Assembly (NCBI RefSeq): GCF_042683565.1 | Contig: NZ_JBHUJW010000043.1 | Span: 248,001 to 312,000 of the forward strand | DNA: 64,000 bases | Origin: Brevibacillus sp042683565 | GTDB lineage: Bacteria > Bacillota > Bacilli > Brevibacillales > Brevibacillaceae | Direction of reading: 5' to 3' | Part shown: piece after piece, positions 42,464-51,121 of the stretch | Layout: each line of letters begins with the position of its first letter | Numbering within the stretch: the first letter of the stretch is position 1 | Notes under the pieces: model-generated | The model's database searches: none | What the model was told of the DNA's origin: nothing | The model's input: the letters and a program-made list of their open reading frames with translations, nothing else | Position numbers and translations under genes: made by a program

Positions 42464-43527
42464 GTGAGGATCGGCTAAACTCCAGGCAGAGAAAAGCGAG
42501 AAGTGCCAAAGGCGCAAGCTGGGTGCTTGCTCTGGCATCCGTTGCGCTGGGCCTCTCCTTTTTTGTACCGACGAATTACTACATCACCAGACCGGGCTCC
42601 GCAATCGAGCTGGCGCCGATGATTGAAGTGGAAGGCGGGAAAAAGGACGAAACCGGTTCCTTCATGTTGACCACTGTGCGCATGGGAGAGGCAAATCTGG
42701 CGTGGTACGTGTACGCCAAAGTGTCGCCGGATGCCGAGCTGATGGAAAAAGAGCTGGTAGTCAGCCAAGGCGAGAGCAACGAAGACTTCGTGCGCCGCGA
42801 GCAAGCCGTCATGGACAATTCGCAAAAACTTGCGGAAGCAGTGGCCTTCAGGCTCGCCGGCTACGACGTGAAGGTGGAAAAGCAGGGCGTATGGGTGATG
42901 GGCACCATTGACGGATTCCCGGCCAAAAAAGAATTGAAAATCGGAGACGTCATCACCTCGGTGGACGGGGTGCCCACGCCGGAAACGAAGGATCTCTTGC
43001 AACTGCTCTCCACGAAAAAAGCGGGAGATACGGTCTCGCTTACGTATTTGCGAGATGGACAAGAAGCCAAAACGGTGTTAACCTTGGTACCACTGCCTGA
43101 ATCCAAATCAGTCGGAATCGGCGTTCGCCCGGATGACAAGCAAAATATCGTGATCCCGAAAAAGGTCAATATCGCCTCCCAGGGAATCGGCGGACCGTCG
43201 GCTGGGTTGATGATGACCCTGGAAATCTACGACCAGTTAAAAACGGACACCGACTTGACGAAGGGCTACAAAATTGCCGGAACGGGGACGATCTCACTGG
43301 ACGGAACTGTCGGGCGAATCGGCGGCATCAGCCACAAGGTCGTGGCTGCGGACAAGGCAGGGGCGGATATTTTCTTCGCGCCGCAGGACACGCCAGGGGC
43401 TGACTCCAACTACGAGGAGGCTTTGGCTACCGCCAAGCGCATCGGCACCAAAATGCGCGTCGTCCCGGTCAAAAACGTAAAGGACGCGATTGCCTATCTG
43501 AATGAACAACCGAAGAAACCGTCCTGA
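42460..43527 (+). CDS. ylbL: YlbL/SepM-type PDZ-Lon serine protease
   Basis: A 355-residue membrane-anchored protease. An N-terminal helix (about 17-37) is followed by a PDZ domain (about 125-215, IDGFPAKKELKIGDVITSVDG) and a Lon-type S16 protease domain with catalytic Ser in GIGGPSAGLMMTL and Lys in HKVVAADKAGADIFFAP. It faces the cell exterior. Streptococcal SepM processes a competence peptide, and B. subtilis YlbL takes part in recovery from DNA-damage checkpoint arrest. GGGAGG lies before the ATG. No ylbM homologue follows, unlike in B. subtilis. Confidence 0.92.
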   Translation: MSEDRLNSRQRKARSAKGASWVLALASVALGLSFFVPTNYYITRPGSAIELAPMIEVEGGKKDETGSFMLTTVRMGEANLAWYVYAKVSPDAELMEKELVVSQGESNEDFVRREQAVMDNSQKLAEAVAFRLAGYDVKVEKQGVWVMGTIDGFPAKKELKIGDVITSVDGVPTPETKDLLQLLSTKKAGDTVSLTYLRDGQEAKTVLTLVPLPESKSVGIGVRPDDKQNIVIPKKVNIASQGIGGPSAGLMMTLEIYDQLKTDTDLTKGYKIAGTGTISLDGTVGRIGGISHKVVAADKAGADIFFAPQDTPGADSNYEEALATAKRIGTKMRVVPVKNVKDAIAYLNEQPKKPS

Positions 43528-43553
43528 CGAACAAAGGTGTCAAGGGAAAATGG

Positions 43554-43582
43554 TTGACAAAGTTTTGGGCAAGGTCTATAAT
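43554..43582 (+). promoter_or_regulatory. strong sigma-A promoter for yceD-rpmF
   Basis: A perfect TTGACA (43554-43559) and a perfect TATAAT (43577-43582) with 17-base spacing, about 30 bases before the yceD start. Confidence 0.85.
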
Positions 43583-43610
43583 CATCCTTGTTGTGCATGA
43601 GGTGAACGCT

Positions 43611-44132
43611 ATGAATATCAAGTTGACAGAGTTAGAGCATCGAAAGGGAGAGCCGTTGCCGTTTCAGCTGACGCTCGATGCGTCCGAGCTGAAAAATCGC
43701 CACGACGAGATCAGGGGCATTACTCCGGTTGAAGCGGAAGGCGAGGCCGTACAGTTGGGCAATCTCTACTATGTAAAAGGCCGGTTGGAAGCGGACGTGA
43801 ATTTTGTCTGTGCCCGCTGTCTCAAACCTTTTACGCATCATGCGACCGTTCCGTTTTCCGAAACCTTTGCACATGAAAAAGATCCGATTCTTCAAGAGGA
43901 TGAGGACAGTGACATTCTTCCGCTGGAGGGTGACGAGATCGAGCTGGACTCGTTGCTTCAGGAAGATTTTCTGCTCGCCATGCCGACTTTCCCGTTGTGC
44001 GAGGAAGATTGCAAGGGCCTGTGCCCCACTTGCGGTGTCAACCGCAACGAAGAGGCTTGCAGCTGCACGAACGAGCGGATCGACCCGCGTCTGGCCGGGT
44101 TGGCTGATCTGTTCAAGGACAGCAGCAAGTAG
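43611..44132 (+). CDS. yceD: YceD/DUF177 family protein (large subunit rRNA accumulation)
   Basis: A 173-residue protein corresponding to YlbN/YceD, which is encoded immediately before rpmF across bacteria and is linked to 23S rRNA accumulation. Two Cys pairs are visible: CARC in the middle and a cluster near the C-terminus (CEEDCKGLCPTCG, then CSC), suggesting zinc binding. GAGGTGA lies 6 bases before the ATG at 43611. Confidence 0.92.
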   Translation: MNIKLTELEHRKGEPLPFQLTLDASELKNRHDEIRGITPVEAEGEAVQLGNLYYVKGRLEADVNFVCARCLKPFTHHATVPFSETFAHEKDPILQEDEDSDILPLEGDEIELDSLLQEDFLLAMPTFPLCEEDCKGLCPTCGVNRNEEACSCTNERIDPRLAGLADLFKDSSK

Positions 44133-44274
44133 TCGTTCCTACTGTTTTCAAGATGGGACGCCGACTTTCCGGTTGGAACGTCTCATTTTTGAAGGATGGC
44201 ATAAGCATTTCGCCTATACTATCCACCCAAATAGAGCATCTTAGCATTTGTCAGTTGAAGGAGGTGTAAGGAAG

Positions 44275-44445
44275 ATGGCAGTACCTCAACGGAGAACTTC
44301 CAAAACCCGTAAAAGAATGCGTCGTACGCACTTCAAATTAGAGATTCCAGGCATGATCAAATGCGATAATTGCGGCGAATACAAGCTTGCGCATCGCGTT
44401 TGCCCAAGCTGCGGTCACTACAAAGGTGTGAAAGTAGCGAAGTAA
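44275..44445 (+). CDS. rpmF: 50S ribosomal protein L32
   Basis: 56 residues, MAVPQRRTSKTRKRMRRTHF, with the zinc ribbon CDNCGEYKLAHRVCPSCG (four Cys, the C+ form). GGAGGTG lies 8-10 bases before the ATG. A strong terminator follows. Confidence 0.98.
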   Translation: MAVPQRRTSKTRKRMRRTHFKLEIPGMIKCDNCGEYKLAHRVCPSCGHYKGVKVAK

Positions 44446-44457
44446 GCTTCGCTGCTC

Positions 44458-44494
44458 AAAAAAACAAGGTGAGAAATCACCTTGTTTTTTTATG
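44458..44494 (+). terminator. intrinsic terminator after rpmF
   Basis: AAAACAAGGTGA and TCACCTTGTTTT form a perfect stem with loop GAAA and a long T-tract. Confidence 0.92.
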
Positions 44495-44650
44495 CCGTTT
44501 TGCCGATCGGGAATGGAGCCCTCTGCTGGCCTGCATACCGCCCGCAAAACCTGCGCCTGTTGCCGGGCGCAGCTCTTTCGATAACACCGAAAGCGGATGG
44601 CAGCGGACGCGGGCAATCAGGCAAGCCCTCTGGGTAGGCACGCAAAATGC

Positions 44651-44690
44651 TTGTGATTACTTGTGAATGCTTGAAATAACTTGCTTGAAA
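44651..44690 (+). repeat. decamer-periodic tandem repeat upstream of the DeoR regulator
   Basis: Four successive 10-base units, TTGTGATTAC, TTGTGAATGC, TTGAAATAAC and TTGCTTGAAA, all begin with TTG. They run into the -35 of the putative promoter, a suitable place for an operator. Apart from these repeats and the promoter, the gap 44495-44755 shows nothing I can support. Confidence 0.4.
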
Positions 44691-44709
44691 TCCGCAAATG
44701 ACTTACAAT
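44681..44709 (+). promoter_or_regulatory. putative sigma-A promoter of the DeoR gene
   Basis: TTGCTT (44681-44686) and TACAAT (44704-44709) with 17-base spacing, about 50 bases before the start codon. Confidence 0.5.
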
Positions 44710-44755
44710 GATTTTGAGAAAAAAGATCTCGTTGCCTTCGATGGAGTGAAGCAGG

Positions 44756-45526
44756 ATGTTTCAAGAAGAAAGGCTCGCTGCGATCTTGCAGTTTTTGCAG
44801 CATCATAAGCGGATTACCGTTCAGGATGTGATCGAGCAATTCGGCGTTTCCCGCGACACGGCCAGACGGGATATGGTGAAGCTGGAGGAGCAGGGGCAGA
44901 TTGTTCGGACGCGGGGCGGGGCGATTTTGCCGACGCTTTCCAAGCAGAGCTACCCCTACCGGGAGCGCATGCAGCTCGACTTGGCAGGCAAGCGCCGGAT
45001 CGCGGCCGTCGCTGCCAGTCTGGTCAAAGGCGGCGACTACCTGCTGATCGATGCGTCGACGACCGTCCAGCTCGCGATGGAATCGCTGGAGACGACGGGC
45101 CACGTGGTCATTACCAGCTCGCTTGCGGCATCGTCCAGCCTGGCAGGCAAAAAAGGCTTTCAGGTGAAGCTGCTCGGCGGTGACGTCCATCCCGAAGACC
45201 AGTATGCGTACGGATCGCGCACGATTGAAAATCTTTCTGACTACCATGTCGACAAGCTGTTCATCGGCGCTTGCGGCCTCACGCCGAACGGGCTGTTCTC
45301 TCCAGCGGAGGAATCCGGCCATTTGATCAAGGAAATGATCAAGCGGGCCGATCAAGTCATCGTGCTGGCCGATCACTCCAAATTCGGAAAGTCGATGCTG
45401 TACCGGGTGGCAGGGCTTGAGCAGCTGGACCTGATCGTGACGGACCAGCAACCGCCAGCCGAGATGCGTGAAGCTCTGCGGGCGCATGAGGTGGAACTGC
45501 TGGTGGCGGACGAGGAGCATGAATAA
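44756..45526 (+). CDS. DeoR-family transcriptional regulator
   Basis: A 256-residue repressor-type regulator. N-terminal HTH: EERLAAILQFLQHHKRITVQDVIEQFGVSRDTARRDMVKLEEQGQIVRTRGG (about 4-55) is the DeoR signature. The effector domain (about 75-250) has the family segments DYLLIDASTTVQLAME and VIVLADHSKFGK and normally binds a sugar phosphate. It stands alone, with no sugar-metabolism operon next to it, so its target is not evident. Tandem TTG decamers upstream may be its own operator. Confidence 0.9.
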   Translation: MFQEERLAAILQFLQHHKRITVQDVIEQFGVSRDTARRDMVKLEEQGQIVRTRGGAILPTLSKQSYPYRERMQLDLAGKRRIAAVAASLVKGGDYLLIDASTTVQLAMESLETTGHVVITSSLAASSSLAGKKGFQVKLLGGDVHPEDQYAYGSRTIENLSDYHVDKLFIGACGLTPNGLFSPAEESGHLIKEMIKRADQVIVLADHSKFGKSMLYRVAGLEQLDLIVTDQQPPAEMREALRAHEVELLVADEEHE

Positions 45527-45587
45527 GCGGATAAACTTCGCTTGGCTGGCGTGATTGGGATCGGGAGCGTGACAGCAAGCGGATTTA

Positions 45588-45626
45588 TCAAGGAAGGTCC
45601 TTCTGCGGAAGGGCTTTCTTTTTTGT
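45588..45626 (+). terminator. intrinsic terminator after the DeoR gene
   Basis: GGAAGGTCCTTC and GGAAGGGCTTTC form an imperfect hairpin followed by TTTTTTG. The rest of 45527-45805 holds only a short TTTTGTCCAGATC direct duplication (45618-45645). Confidence 0.6.
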
Positions 45627-45805
45627 CCAGATCTTTTGTCCAGATCGAGAGTAAAAAGACTCCTCTCCAGCGAATTAGCCAGCCCGCACATGTCACAGCC
45701 TTATATGGCTGCAAAAGCTTGGCGCAGCCGTTTTTTTTCAATCTTGCTGCTTCTTCCAGATTCTTGTATAATCATAATTCTCGCTGCTCAGAAAAGGAGG
45801 GTGCC

Positions 45806-46585
45806 ATGGTCTACTGGCGGATTATTTGCAAGAGCTATCGTCGCAATCTTCAGTATCGTCTGTCTCATTTTGTAAACAATCTGGCGAGTTCGATCTTCGG
45901 ACTCGTGTTCATCGCCATCTGGGAGGGTGTGCTCAAAGGCAAGCAGGCGCCGGGGCCGTACGATGCCCAGACGATGGCACATTACATCGCTGCGGTCCAA
46001 AGCGTGCTGTGGATCACGGCGTTCCTGTCTCCGGGCCTGAATGTGCAGGTGGGGGTGAGAAGCGGCGCGGTAAGCCTCGACCTGCTGAAGCCCGTCCACT
46101 ATCTTTGGTACGTCCTCAGCCAGGAAGCGGGCCGAATCGCTTACAACGCATGCTACCGCAGTGTGCCGGTCGCCCTGATCCTTGGGCTTGCGGTCGGCTT
46201 TTTCCATCCTGCGAGCCTGTTGACGTACGGCTGGGCGGCCTTGTCATTGTTGCTCGGGGCGTACATCGGCCTGCTGCTGTTTTACCACGCGGGAATCTCC
46301 TCCTTTTGGACGACGGAAATTCGCTGGGTCCACTACATCCTGATTACCCTCCTGTTCGGCCTTGGCGGACAGATGATCCCGGTTGATCTGATGCCTGGCG
46401 TAATGGGCATGATCGCCTCCTGTCTGCCGTTTGCAGCCGTCATTTCCCGCCCGGTGACGATTTATTTGGAGCTCGCGCCGACGTCCGAAATATGGACACA
46501 GGCAGCCTGGGCGCTCGCTCTGACCGGCTCGGCCCTGTTTTTGACGAGATGCGCCAGGCGCAAGCTGGAAATTCAGGGGGGCTGA
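45806..46585 (+). CDS. ABC-2 family exporter permease, subunit 1
   Basis: A 259-residue membrane protein with six helices of the ABC-2/DUF990 type, beginning MVYWRIICKSYRRNLQYR. AAGGAGGG lies 5 bases before the ATG. It forms a three-gene operon with a second permease and an ATPase; such systems usually export lipids, peptides or drugs, but the substrate is not deducible. Confidence 0.82.
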   Translation: MVYWRIICKSYRRNLQYRLSHFVNNLASSIFGLVFIAIWEGVLKGKQAPGPYDAQTMAHYIAAVQSVLWITAFLSPGLNVQVGVRSGAVSLDLLKPVHYLWYVLSQEAGRIAYNACYRSVPVALILGLAVGFFHPASLLTYGWAALSLLLGAYIGLLLFYHAGISSFWTTEIRWVHYILITLLFGLGGQMIPVDLMPGVMGMIASCLPFAAVISRPVTIYLELAPTSEIWTQAAWALALTGSALFLTRCARRKLEIQGG

Positions 46586-46587
46586 CC

Positions 46588-47376
46588 ATGTTTACGCTTT
46601 ATCGAAAACTGATCGCGTCCAGCATTCGCGCGCAGATGCAGTACAAGCTGAACTTCCTCTCCAGCGCGGTGACGAGCGGCCTGATCATGGTGCTCGATTT
46701 CGCCGTCCTGTCAGCCATCCTCTACCGGTTTCACGATATTGCCGGCTGGAATTTGTACGAGGTCGGCATCCTGTACGGCATTTCATCGGCCGCAGTCTCT
46801 CTCTACCGCCTTTTCGCGCCGGAAATTCACGACTTTGATCGGTACGTCATCCAGGGAGAGCTGGACCAGCTGCTGATTCGCCCCGTTTCGCCCCTTGTGC
46901 TGCTGCTCACCCGCAACCTCGACCTGACGCGCATTGGGGGCGTGGTGCAGGGGCTTGCCATCCTGGCGATTTCGCTCTCCGGCATGTTCCTGCAGGGCGA
47001 GAGTATCTGGCTGCTGCTGATGTTCATTCCCGTCGCGATTATTTCGGGCAGCGTCGTCTACTTTTCCATCGGGCTCGCGACTGCTGCTGCGTCCTTTTGG
47101 CTGCACCAGGTCAAAGATTTGCAGACGTTCACGCTGTACGCGCCGGCGAATGCATCCAACTACCCGGTCGGGCTGTATCCAGGCTGGCTGAAGTGGCTGT
47201 TCTTTTCCGTCATCCCGATCGCGTACATCAACTACGTGCCGATGCTCGCCCTGCTCGGGAAGGGAGGAAGCTGGTACGATCCGTTGCTTGCGCCATTCGT
47301 TGCGGGAGCGGCGCTGTTTGCAGCAGTCTGCATCTGGCGGCGGGGGATTCGCCGCTATCACAGTACGGGAAGCTAG
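46588..47376 (+). CDS. ABC-2 family exporter permease, subunit 2
   Basis: A 262-residue six-helix permease beginning MFTLYRKLIASSIRAQMQYK, a paralogue of the preceding gene in N-terminal pattern. The segment GELDQLLIRPVSPLVLLL is a typical DUF990 coupling region. It starts 2 bases after the upstream stop, with GGGGGGC before the ATG. The two permeases probably form a heterodimer. Confidence 0.82.
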   Translation: MFTLYRKLIASSIRAQMQYKLNFLSSAVTSGLIMVLDFAVLSAILYRFHDIAGWNLYEVGILYGISSAAVSLYRLFAPEIHDFDRYVIQGELDQLLIRPVSPLVLLLTRNLDLTRIGGVVQGLAILAISLSGMFLQGESIWLLLMFIPVAIISGSVVYFSIGLATAAASFWLHQVKDLQTFTLYAPANASNYPVGLYPGWLKWLFFSVIPIAYINYVPMLALLGKGGSWYDPLLAPFVAGAALFAAVCIWRRGIRRYHSTGS

Positions 47377-47390
47377 AGAGGAGGATATGC

Positions 47391-48356
47391 ATGATCGAAG
47401 CGGTACATATCGGCAAGTCGTTTTATCAGTCCCAGACAAAGCAGGGGGCATTCGCTTCCCTGCGGACGCTGTTTTCCCGTGAGCAGAAAGAAATCCGGGC
47501 AGTAGACGACATTTCGTTTACGATCCGGGAAGGCGAATTTGTCGGCTACATTGGGCCGAATGGAGCAGGGAAGTCGACGACGATCAAAATGCTCACGGGT
47601 ATTCTTCACCCGACGCGGGGAGAAATTCGCGTCGGGGGCGTAAGTCCGCAAAAGGAACGCCAGAGGGTAGCGGCCCGGATCGGCGTTGTCTTCGGGCAAC
47701 GGACACAGCTGTGGTGGGATTTGCCTGTGCGGGATTCCTTTGAAATTTTGCAGGCGATGTACAAGATCGACGGTTCAGCGTATCGGCGGGCGATGGAGCT
47801 GTACAATGAGCTGCTGGGCCTGCACGAATTTATCGACATGCCGGTGCGCAAGCTTTCGCTGGGCCAACGGATGCGGGCCGATCTGGCGGCGGCCCTGCTG
47901 CACGACCCGCCTGTCCTGTTTCTGGACGAACCGACGATCGGCCTCGACGTTTTGGCCAAGACGCGGATTCGCGCCTTTTTGCGCGAGGTGAACCAGTCCG
48001 CGAAAAAGACGATCCTCTTGACCACCCACGATATGGATGACATTGAACAACTGTGCGGCAGGATCATTCTCATCAACCACGGCACGAAGATGCTGGATAC
48101 GACGGTAGAGGGGCTGCGCAGCCAGATCGGCTTCTCCAGCGTGATTCAGGTCGAATACCGCACCGCGCCAAAGCTGCCGCCTGAGATCGAAGGCGTGGAG
48201 CGGGTGGAGGTATGCGGAAGCGAGCTTACCCTCTACTACGACAAAGGCAAGACCGCATCGCCGAAGCTGCTCGCGGAGCTGGGGAAATGGGGAGAGCCGC
48301 TCGACATCCGCATGAAGGAACCGGAGATCGAGGAAGTCATCAAGCGCCTGTATTGA
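47391..48356 (+). CDS. ABC transporter ATP-binding protein (ABC-2 exporter)
   Basis: A 321-residue ATPase with Walker A GPNGAGKSTT (about 55-64), Q-loop region VVFGQRTQLWWDLP, signature LSLGQRMR (an uncommon variant of LSGGQ) and Walker B VLFLDEPTIGLD, followed by the H-loop TTHDMDD. An extra C-terminal domain of about 85 residues follows. GAGAGGAGG lies 7 bases before the ATG. Energises the two adjacent permeases. Confidence 0.9.
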   Translation: MIEAVHIGKSFYQSQTKQGAFASLRTLFSREQKEIRAVDDISFTIREGEFVGYIGPNGAGKSTTIKMLTGILHPTRGEIRVGGVSPQKERQRVAARIGVVFGQRTQLWWDLPVRDSFEILQAMYKIDGSAYRRAMELYNELLGLHEFIDMPVRKLSLGQRMRADLAAALLHDPPVLFLDEPTIGLDVLAKTRIRAFLREVNQSAKKTILLTTHDMDDIEQLCGRIILINHGTKMLDTTVEGLRSQIGFSSVIQVEYRTAPKLPPEIEGVERVEVCGSELTLYYDKGKTASPKLLAELGKWGEPLDIRMKEPEIEEVIKRLY

Positions 48357-48388
48357 CGAGACTATCGGGCTATTTTCCGCAAGTTTGC

Positions 48389-48417
48389 TTGTAATTCCCG
48401 GCAACCTCCCTTATACT
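48389..48417 (+). promoter_or_regulatory. sigma-A promoter of the fapR-fab operon
   Basis: TTGTAA (48389-48394) and TATACT (48412-48417), spacing 17, directly upstream of the FapR box. Confidence 0.75.
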
Positions 48418-48420
48418 TTG

Positions 48421-48439
48421 TTTGGTACCAGGTATTAAA
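48421..48439 (+). promoter_or_regulatory. FapR operator
   Basis: The 19-base near-palindrome TTTGGTACCAGGTATTAAA closely matches the FapR-box consensus (TTAGTACCTGGTACTAA type). It lies just after the -10, covering the transcription start, so FapR binding would block initiation until malonyl-CoA releases it. Confidence 0.85.
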
Positions 48440-48483
48440 AACTGATCGCAATACAGAAAAGTGATTGTGAAACTTGCTGGGGG

Positions 48484-49056
48484 GTGTTGAGCATCGCCCG
48501 TTTGCCGAAAAAAGATCGCCAGACCAGATTAGTTCAGTCATTGCAGGAAAATCCATTTGCGACTGACGAGGATCTGGCCGAGTTATTTCAGGTCAGTATT
48601 CAAACAATACGCCTAGATCGTTTGGAGCTGGGCATTCCCGAGCTGCGCGAACGCATCAAATCGGTGGCGGAAAAAAGTCTGGACCCGGTCAAATCGCTCG
48701 GGATCGACGAAGTCATCGGCGAGATCATCGATCTGCAGCTTGATTCCCAGGCCATTTCCGTGCTGGAAATCAAGGAAGAGCACGTCTTTACCCGAACGCA
48801 AATCGCTCGGGGACACTACATATTTGCCCAGGCCAACTCATTGGCCGTGGCAGTCATGAATGCTGATGTGGCGCTGACAGCTACGGCGAGAATTCGCTTT
48901 GTCCGGCCTGTGCGACTGGGTGAGAAACTGGTAGCGAAAGCGATTGTGCGGAGCCGTAACGGCGATGAGTGCAAGGTGCGTGTGGAGACGAAGGTTCAGG
49001 GAGAATTGGTCTTTACCGCAACATTCCGCGTCGTCGGCATGCCGTCTGTCACATAA
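48484..49056 (+). CDS. fapR: fatty acid and phospholipid biosynthesis regulator FapR
   Basis: A 190-residue repressor: DeoR-like HTH (about 10-55, ATDEDLAELFQVSIQTIRLDRLELGIPELRERIK) and a hot-dog fold effector domain (about 85-185, ARGHYIFAQANSLAVAVMNAD) that binds malonyl-CoA. It controls lipid synthesis and, by the upstream box, its own operon. The start is uncertain: GTG 48484 and TTG 48487 lie very close to the GGGGGG stretch; TTG 48502 would match the B. subtilis N-terminus better but is far from it. Confidence 0.93.
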   Translation: MLSIARLPKKDRQTRLVQSLQENPFATDEDLAELFQVSIQTIRLDRLELGIPELRERIKSVAEKSLDPVKSLGIDEVIGEIIDLQLDSQAISVLEIKEEHVFTRTQIARGHYIFAQANSLAVAVMNADVALTATARIRFVRPVRLGEKLVAKAIVRSRNGDECKVRVETKVQGELVFTATFRVVGMPSVT

Positions 49057-49088
49057 CGTCATGGTTGAGAACTAAGGAGGAGACACGG

Positions 49089-50096
49089 TTGCGAATTGCA
49101 TTGGATGCGATGGGCGGCGATAACGCACCGCGCAGTACGGTACAGGGAGCATTGGCTGCCGTCAAGGAAAACCCATCACTTACAGTCGTTCTGGTGGGAG
49201 ATGAACAAGGCATTCGGAACCACCTTCCAGGTGAAATTCCGGCAAACATTGAGATTGTACCTACATCTGAAGTCATCGATCCGGATGACGAGCCGGTGAA
49301 GGCTGTGCGCAGGAAGAAAAACTCTTCCCTTGTCGTGGCCGTTCAGATGGCACGCGAAAATTTGGTGGATGCCGCCATTTCGGCAGGAAATACGGGCGCG
49401 CTCATGACAGCCGGCCTTTTGCTTGCTGGAAGGATGGACGGGATCGAACGTCCAGCATTGGCGGCATTTATTCCAAATGTAAAAGGGCGGGTCACGCTGC
49501 TATTGGACGTCGGAGCCAACATGGACGCGAAGCCCCATCACTTGCTGCAGTACGCTGTCATGGGCAGCCTGTACGCGGAGCGTGTGCTGGGCTTTGAACG
49601 GCCTTCCGTCGGTTTGCTCAACGTCGGGACAGAAGAAGGAAAAGGCAACGAGCTGACCAAAGTCGTTTATCCGCTGCTGGCGGGAGCCGATCTGAATTTT
49701 GTCGGGAATGTAGAGGCACGCGACGTCCTTCAGGGGGCGTGCGACGTGCTCGTCTGTGACGGATTTGTCGGGAATGTTTTGCTGAAAGCTGTCGAAGGGG
49801 CAGCATCTACAATCTTTTCGCAGCTGAGGCAGGAGTTTACTTCCAGTCTGATTAATAAGGTAGGAGCGGCCATTTTGAAACCGGGGCTGATGCGTTTCCG
49901 CAGACGGATGGATTACGCGGAATACGGCGGGGCACCGCTGCTCGGTTTGAGAAGCCCTGTCATCAAGGCGCACGGTTCATCTGATGAGAAGGCGATCAAG
50001 AACGCGATTTCCAGCGCTGCTACTTTTGTGCAACAGGATGTCAATCAAATTATCCAGCAGGCGCTGCAGAAAAACAGTACGGGAGAAAGCGAGTGA
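49089..50096 (+). CDS. plsX: phosphate acyltransferase PlsX
   Basis: A 335-residue enzyme making acyl-phosphate from acyl-ACP, the first step of phosphatidic acid synthesis with PlsY. IALDAMGGDNAP at the N-terminus and ISAGNTGALMTAG are family hallmarks. TTG 49089 has AAGGAGGAG upstream with good spacing. Order fapR-plsX is as in B. subtilis. Confidence 0.96.
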   Translation: MRIALDAMGGDNAPRSTVQGALAAVKENPSLTVVLVGDEQGIRNHLPGEIPANIEIVPTSEVIDPDDEPVKAVRRKKNSSLVVAVQMARENLVDAAISAGNTGALMTAGLLLAGRMDGIERPALAAFIPNVKGRVTLLLDVGANMDAKPHHLLQYAVMGSLYAERVLGFERPSVGLLNVGTEEGKGNELTKVVYPLLAGADLNFVGNVEARDVLQGACDVLVCDGFVGNVLLKAVEGAASTIFSQLRQEFTSSLINKVGAAILKPGLMRFRRRMDYAEYGGAPLLGLRSPVIKAHGSSDEKAIKNAISSAATFVQQDVNQIIQQALQKNSTGESE

Positions 50097-50101
50097 GGCA
50101 G

Positions 50102-51121
50102 ATGAATGACAAACGTTCAGTAGGCATTTTGGCAACCGGTTCTTACACCCCTGAGCGGGTGTTGACCAACTTTGATCTGGAAAAAATGGTGGATACGTCC
50201 GATGAATGGATCGTCACGCGCACAGGGATTCGCGAGCGCCGCATCAGCTCTCCTGAACAGGCTTCCTCCGACCTCGCTTACGAGGCAGCGAAGAAGGCTT
50301 TGGCAAAAGCGAAGCTGAGCCCGGAGCAGCTGGACATGATTATCGTGGCGACGGTGACGCCGGACACCATGTTCCCATCCACTGCCTGCATCCTGCAAGA
50401 TAAGCTGGGAGCGACACGCGCAGCGGCGATGGACTTGTCCGCCGCTTGCACAGGCTTTCTGTACGGCATTACAACGGCAACCCAGTACATTGCCAACGGG
50501 CTGTTCAAATACATTTTGGTCGTGGGCGTAGAGAGCCTGTCCAAAATTACGAACTACCAGGACCGCAACACGTGCGTGCTGTTTGGTGACGGTGCCGGAG
50601 CGGCTGTCATCGGAGAAGTCAAGGAAGGGTACGGATTCCAGTCGTTCGAGCTGGGAGCGGACGGTTCGGGTGGTCCGCTGCTTTGCTTGCCTGCTGGCGG
50701 CTCCCGCACCCCGGCAACCAGCGAGACGGTGGCAAACAACCTGCACTACCTGACCATGGCGGGGGGAGAAGTATTCAAATTCGCCGTGCGCGTGATGAAT
50801 TCCGCGACGGAGACCGTCCTGACGAAGGCGGGCCTGACCAAGGACGACATCGATCTGCTCGTTCCGCATCAGGCGAACAAGCGCATCATCGACTCGGCCG
50901 TGCAGCGCTTCGGCTTGAGCGAAGAAAAAGTGGTGGTCAACCTGGACCGCTACGGCAACATGTCCTCCGCGTCCATTCCGGTCGCGCTGGATGAGGCTGT
51001 AGAGGCTGGCCGTGTCAAGGAAGGCGACAACCTCGTACTCGTCGGCTTCGGCGGCGGCCTGACCTGGGGGGCGACACTCCTGAAATGGTCGACAACTCCT
51101 GCAGAAGGGAGCAAGCAATAA
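50102..51121 (+). CDS. fabH: beta-ketoacyl-ACP synthase III
   Basis: A 339-residue initiating condensing enzyme joining an acyl-CoA primer to malonyl-ACP. Catalytic triad: Cys in DLSAACTGFLYG, His in VPHQANKRI and Asn in YGNMSSASIP. Branched-chain primers are likely, as in other Bacillales. In B. subtilis fabH lies elsewhere with fabF; here it is inside the fapR operon. ATG 50102 has GAGTGAGG upstream. Confidence 0.96.
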   Translation: MNDKRSVGILATGSYTPERVLTNFDLEKMVDTSDEWIVTRTGIRERRISSPEQASSDLAYEAAKKALAKAKLSPEQLDMIIVATVTPDTMFPSTACILQDKLGATRAAAMDLSAACTGFLYGITTATQYIANGLFKYILVVGVESLSKITNYQDRNTCVLFGDGAGAAVIGEVKEGYGFQSFELGADGSGGPLLCLPAGGSRTPATSETVANNLHYLTMAGGEVFKFAVRVMNSATETVLTKAGLTKDDIDLLVPHQANKRIIDSAVQRFGLSEEKVVVNLDRYGNMSSASIPVALDEAVEAGRVKEGDNLVLVGFGGGLTWGATLLKWSTTPAEGSKQ

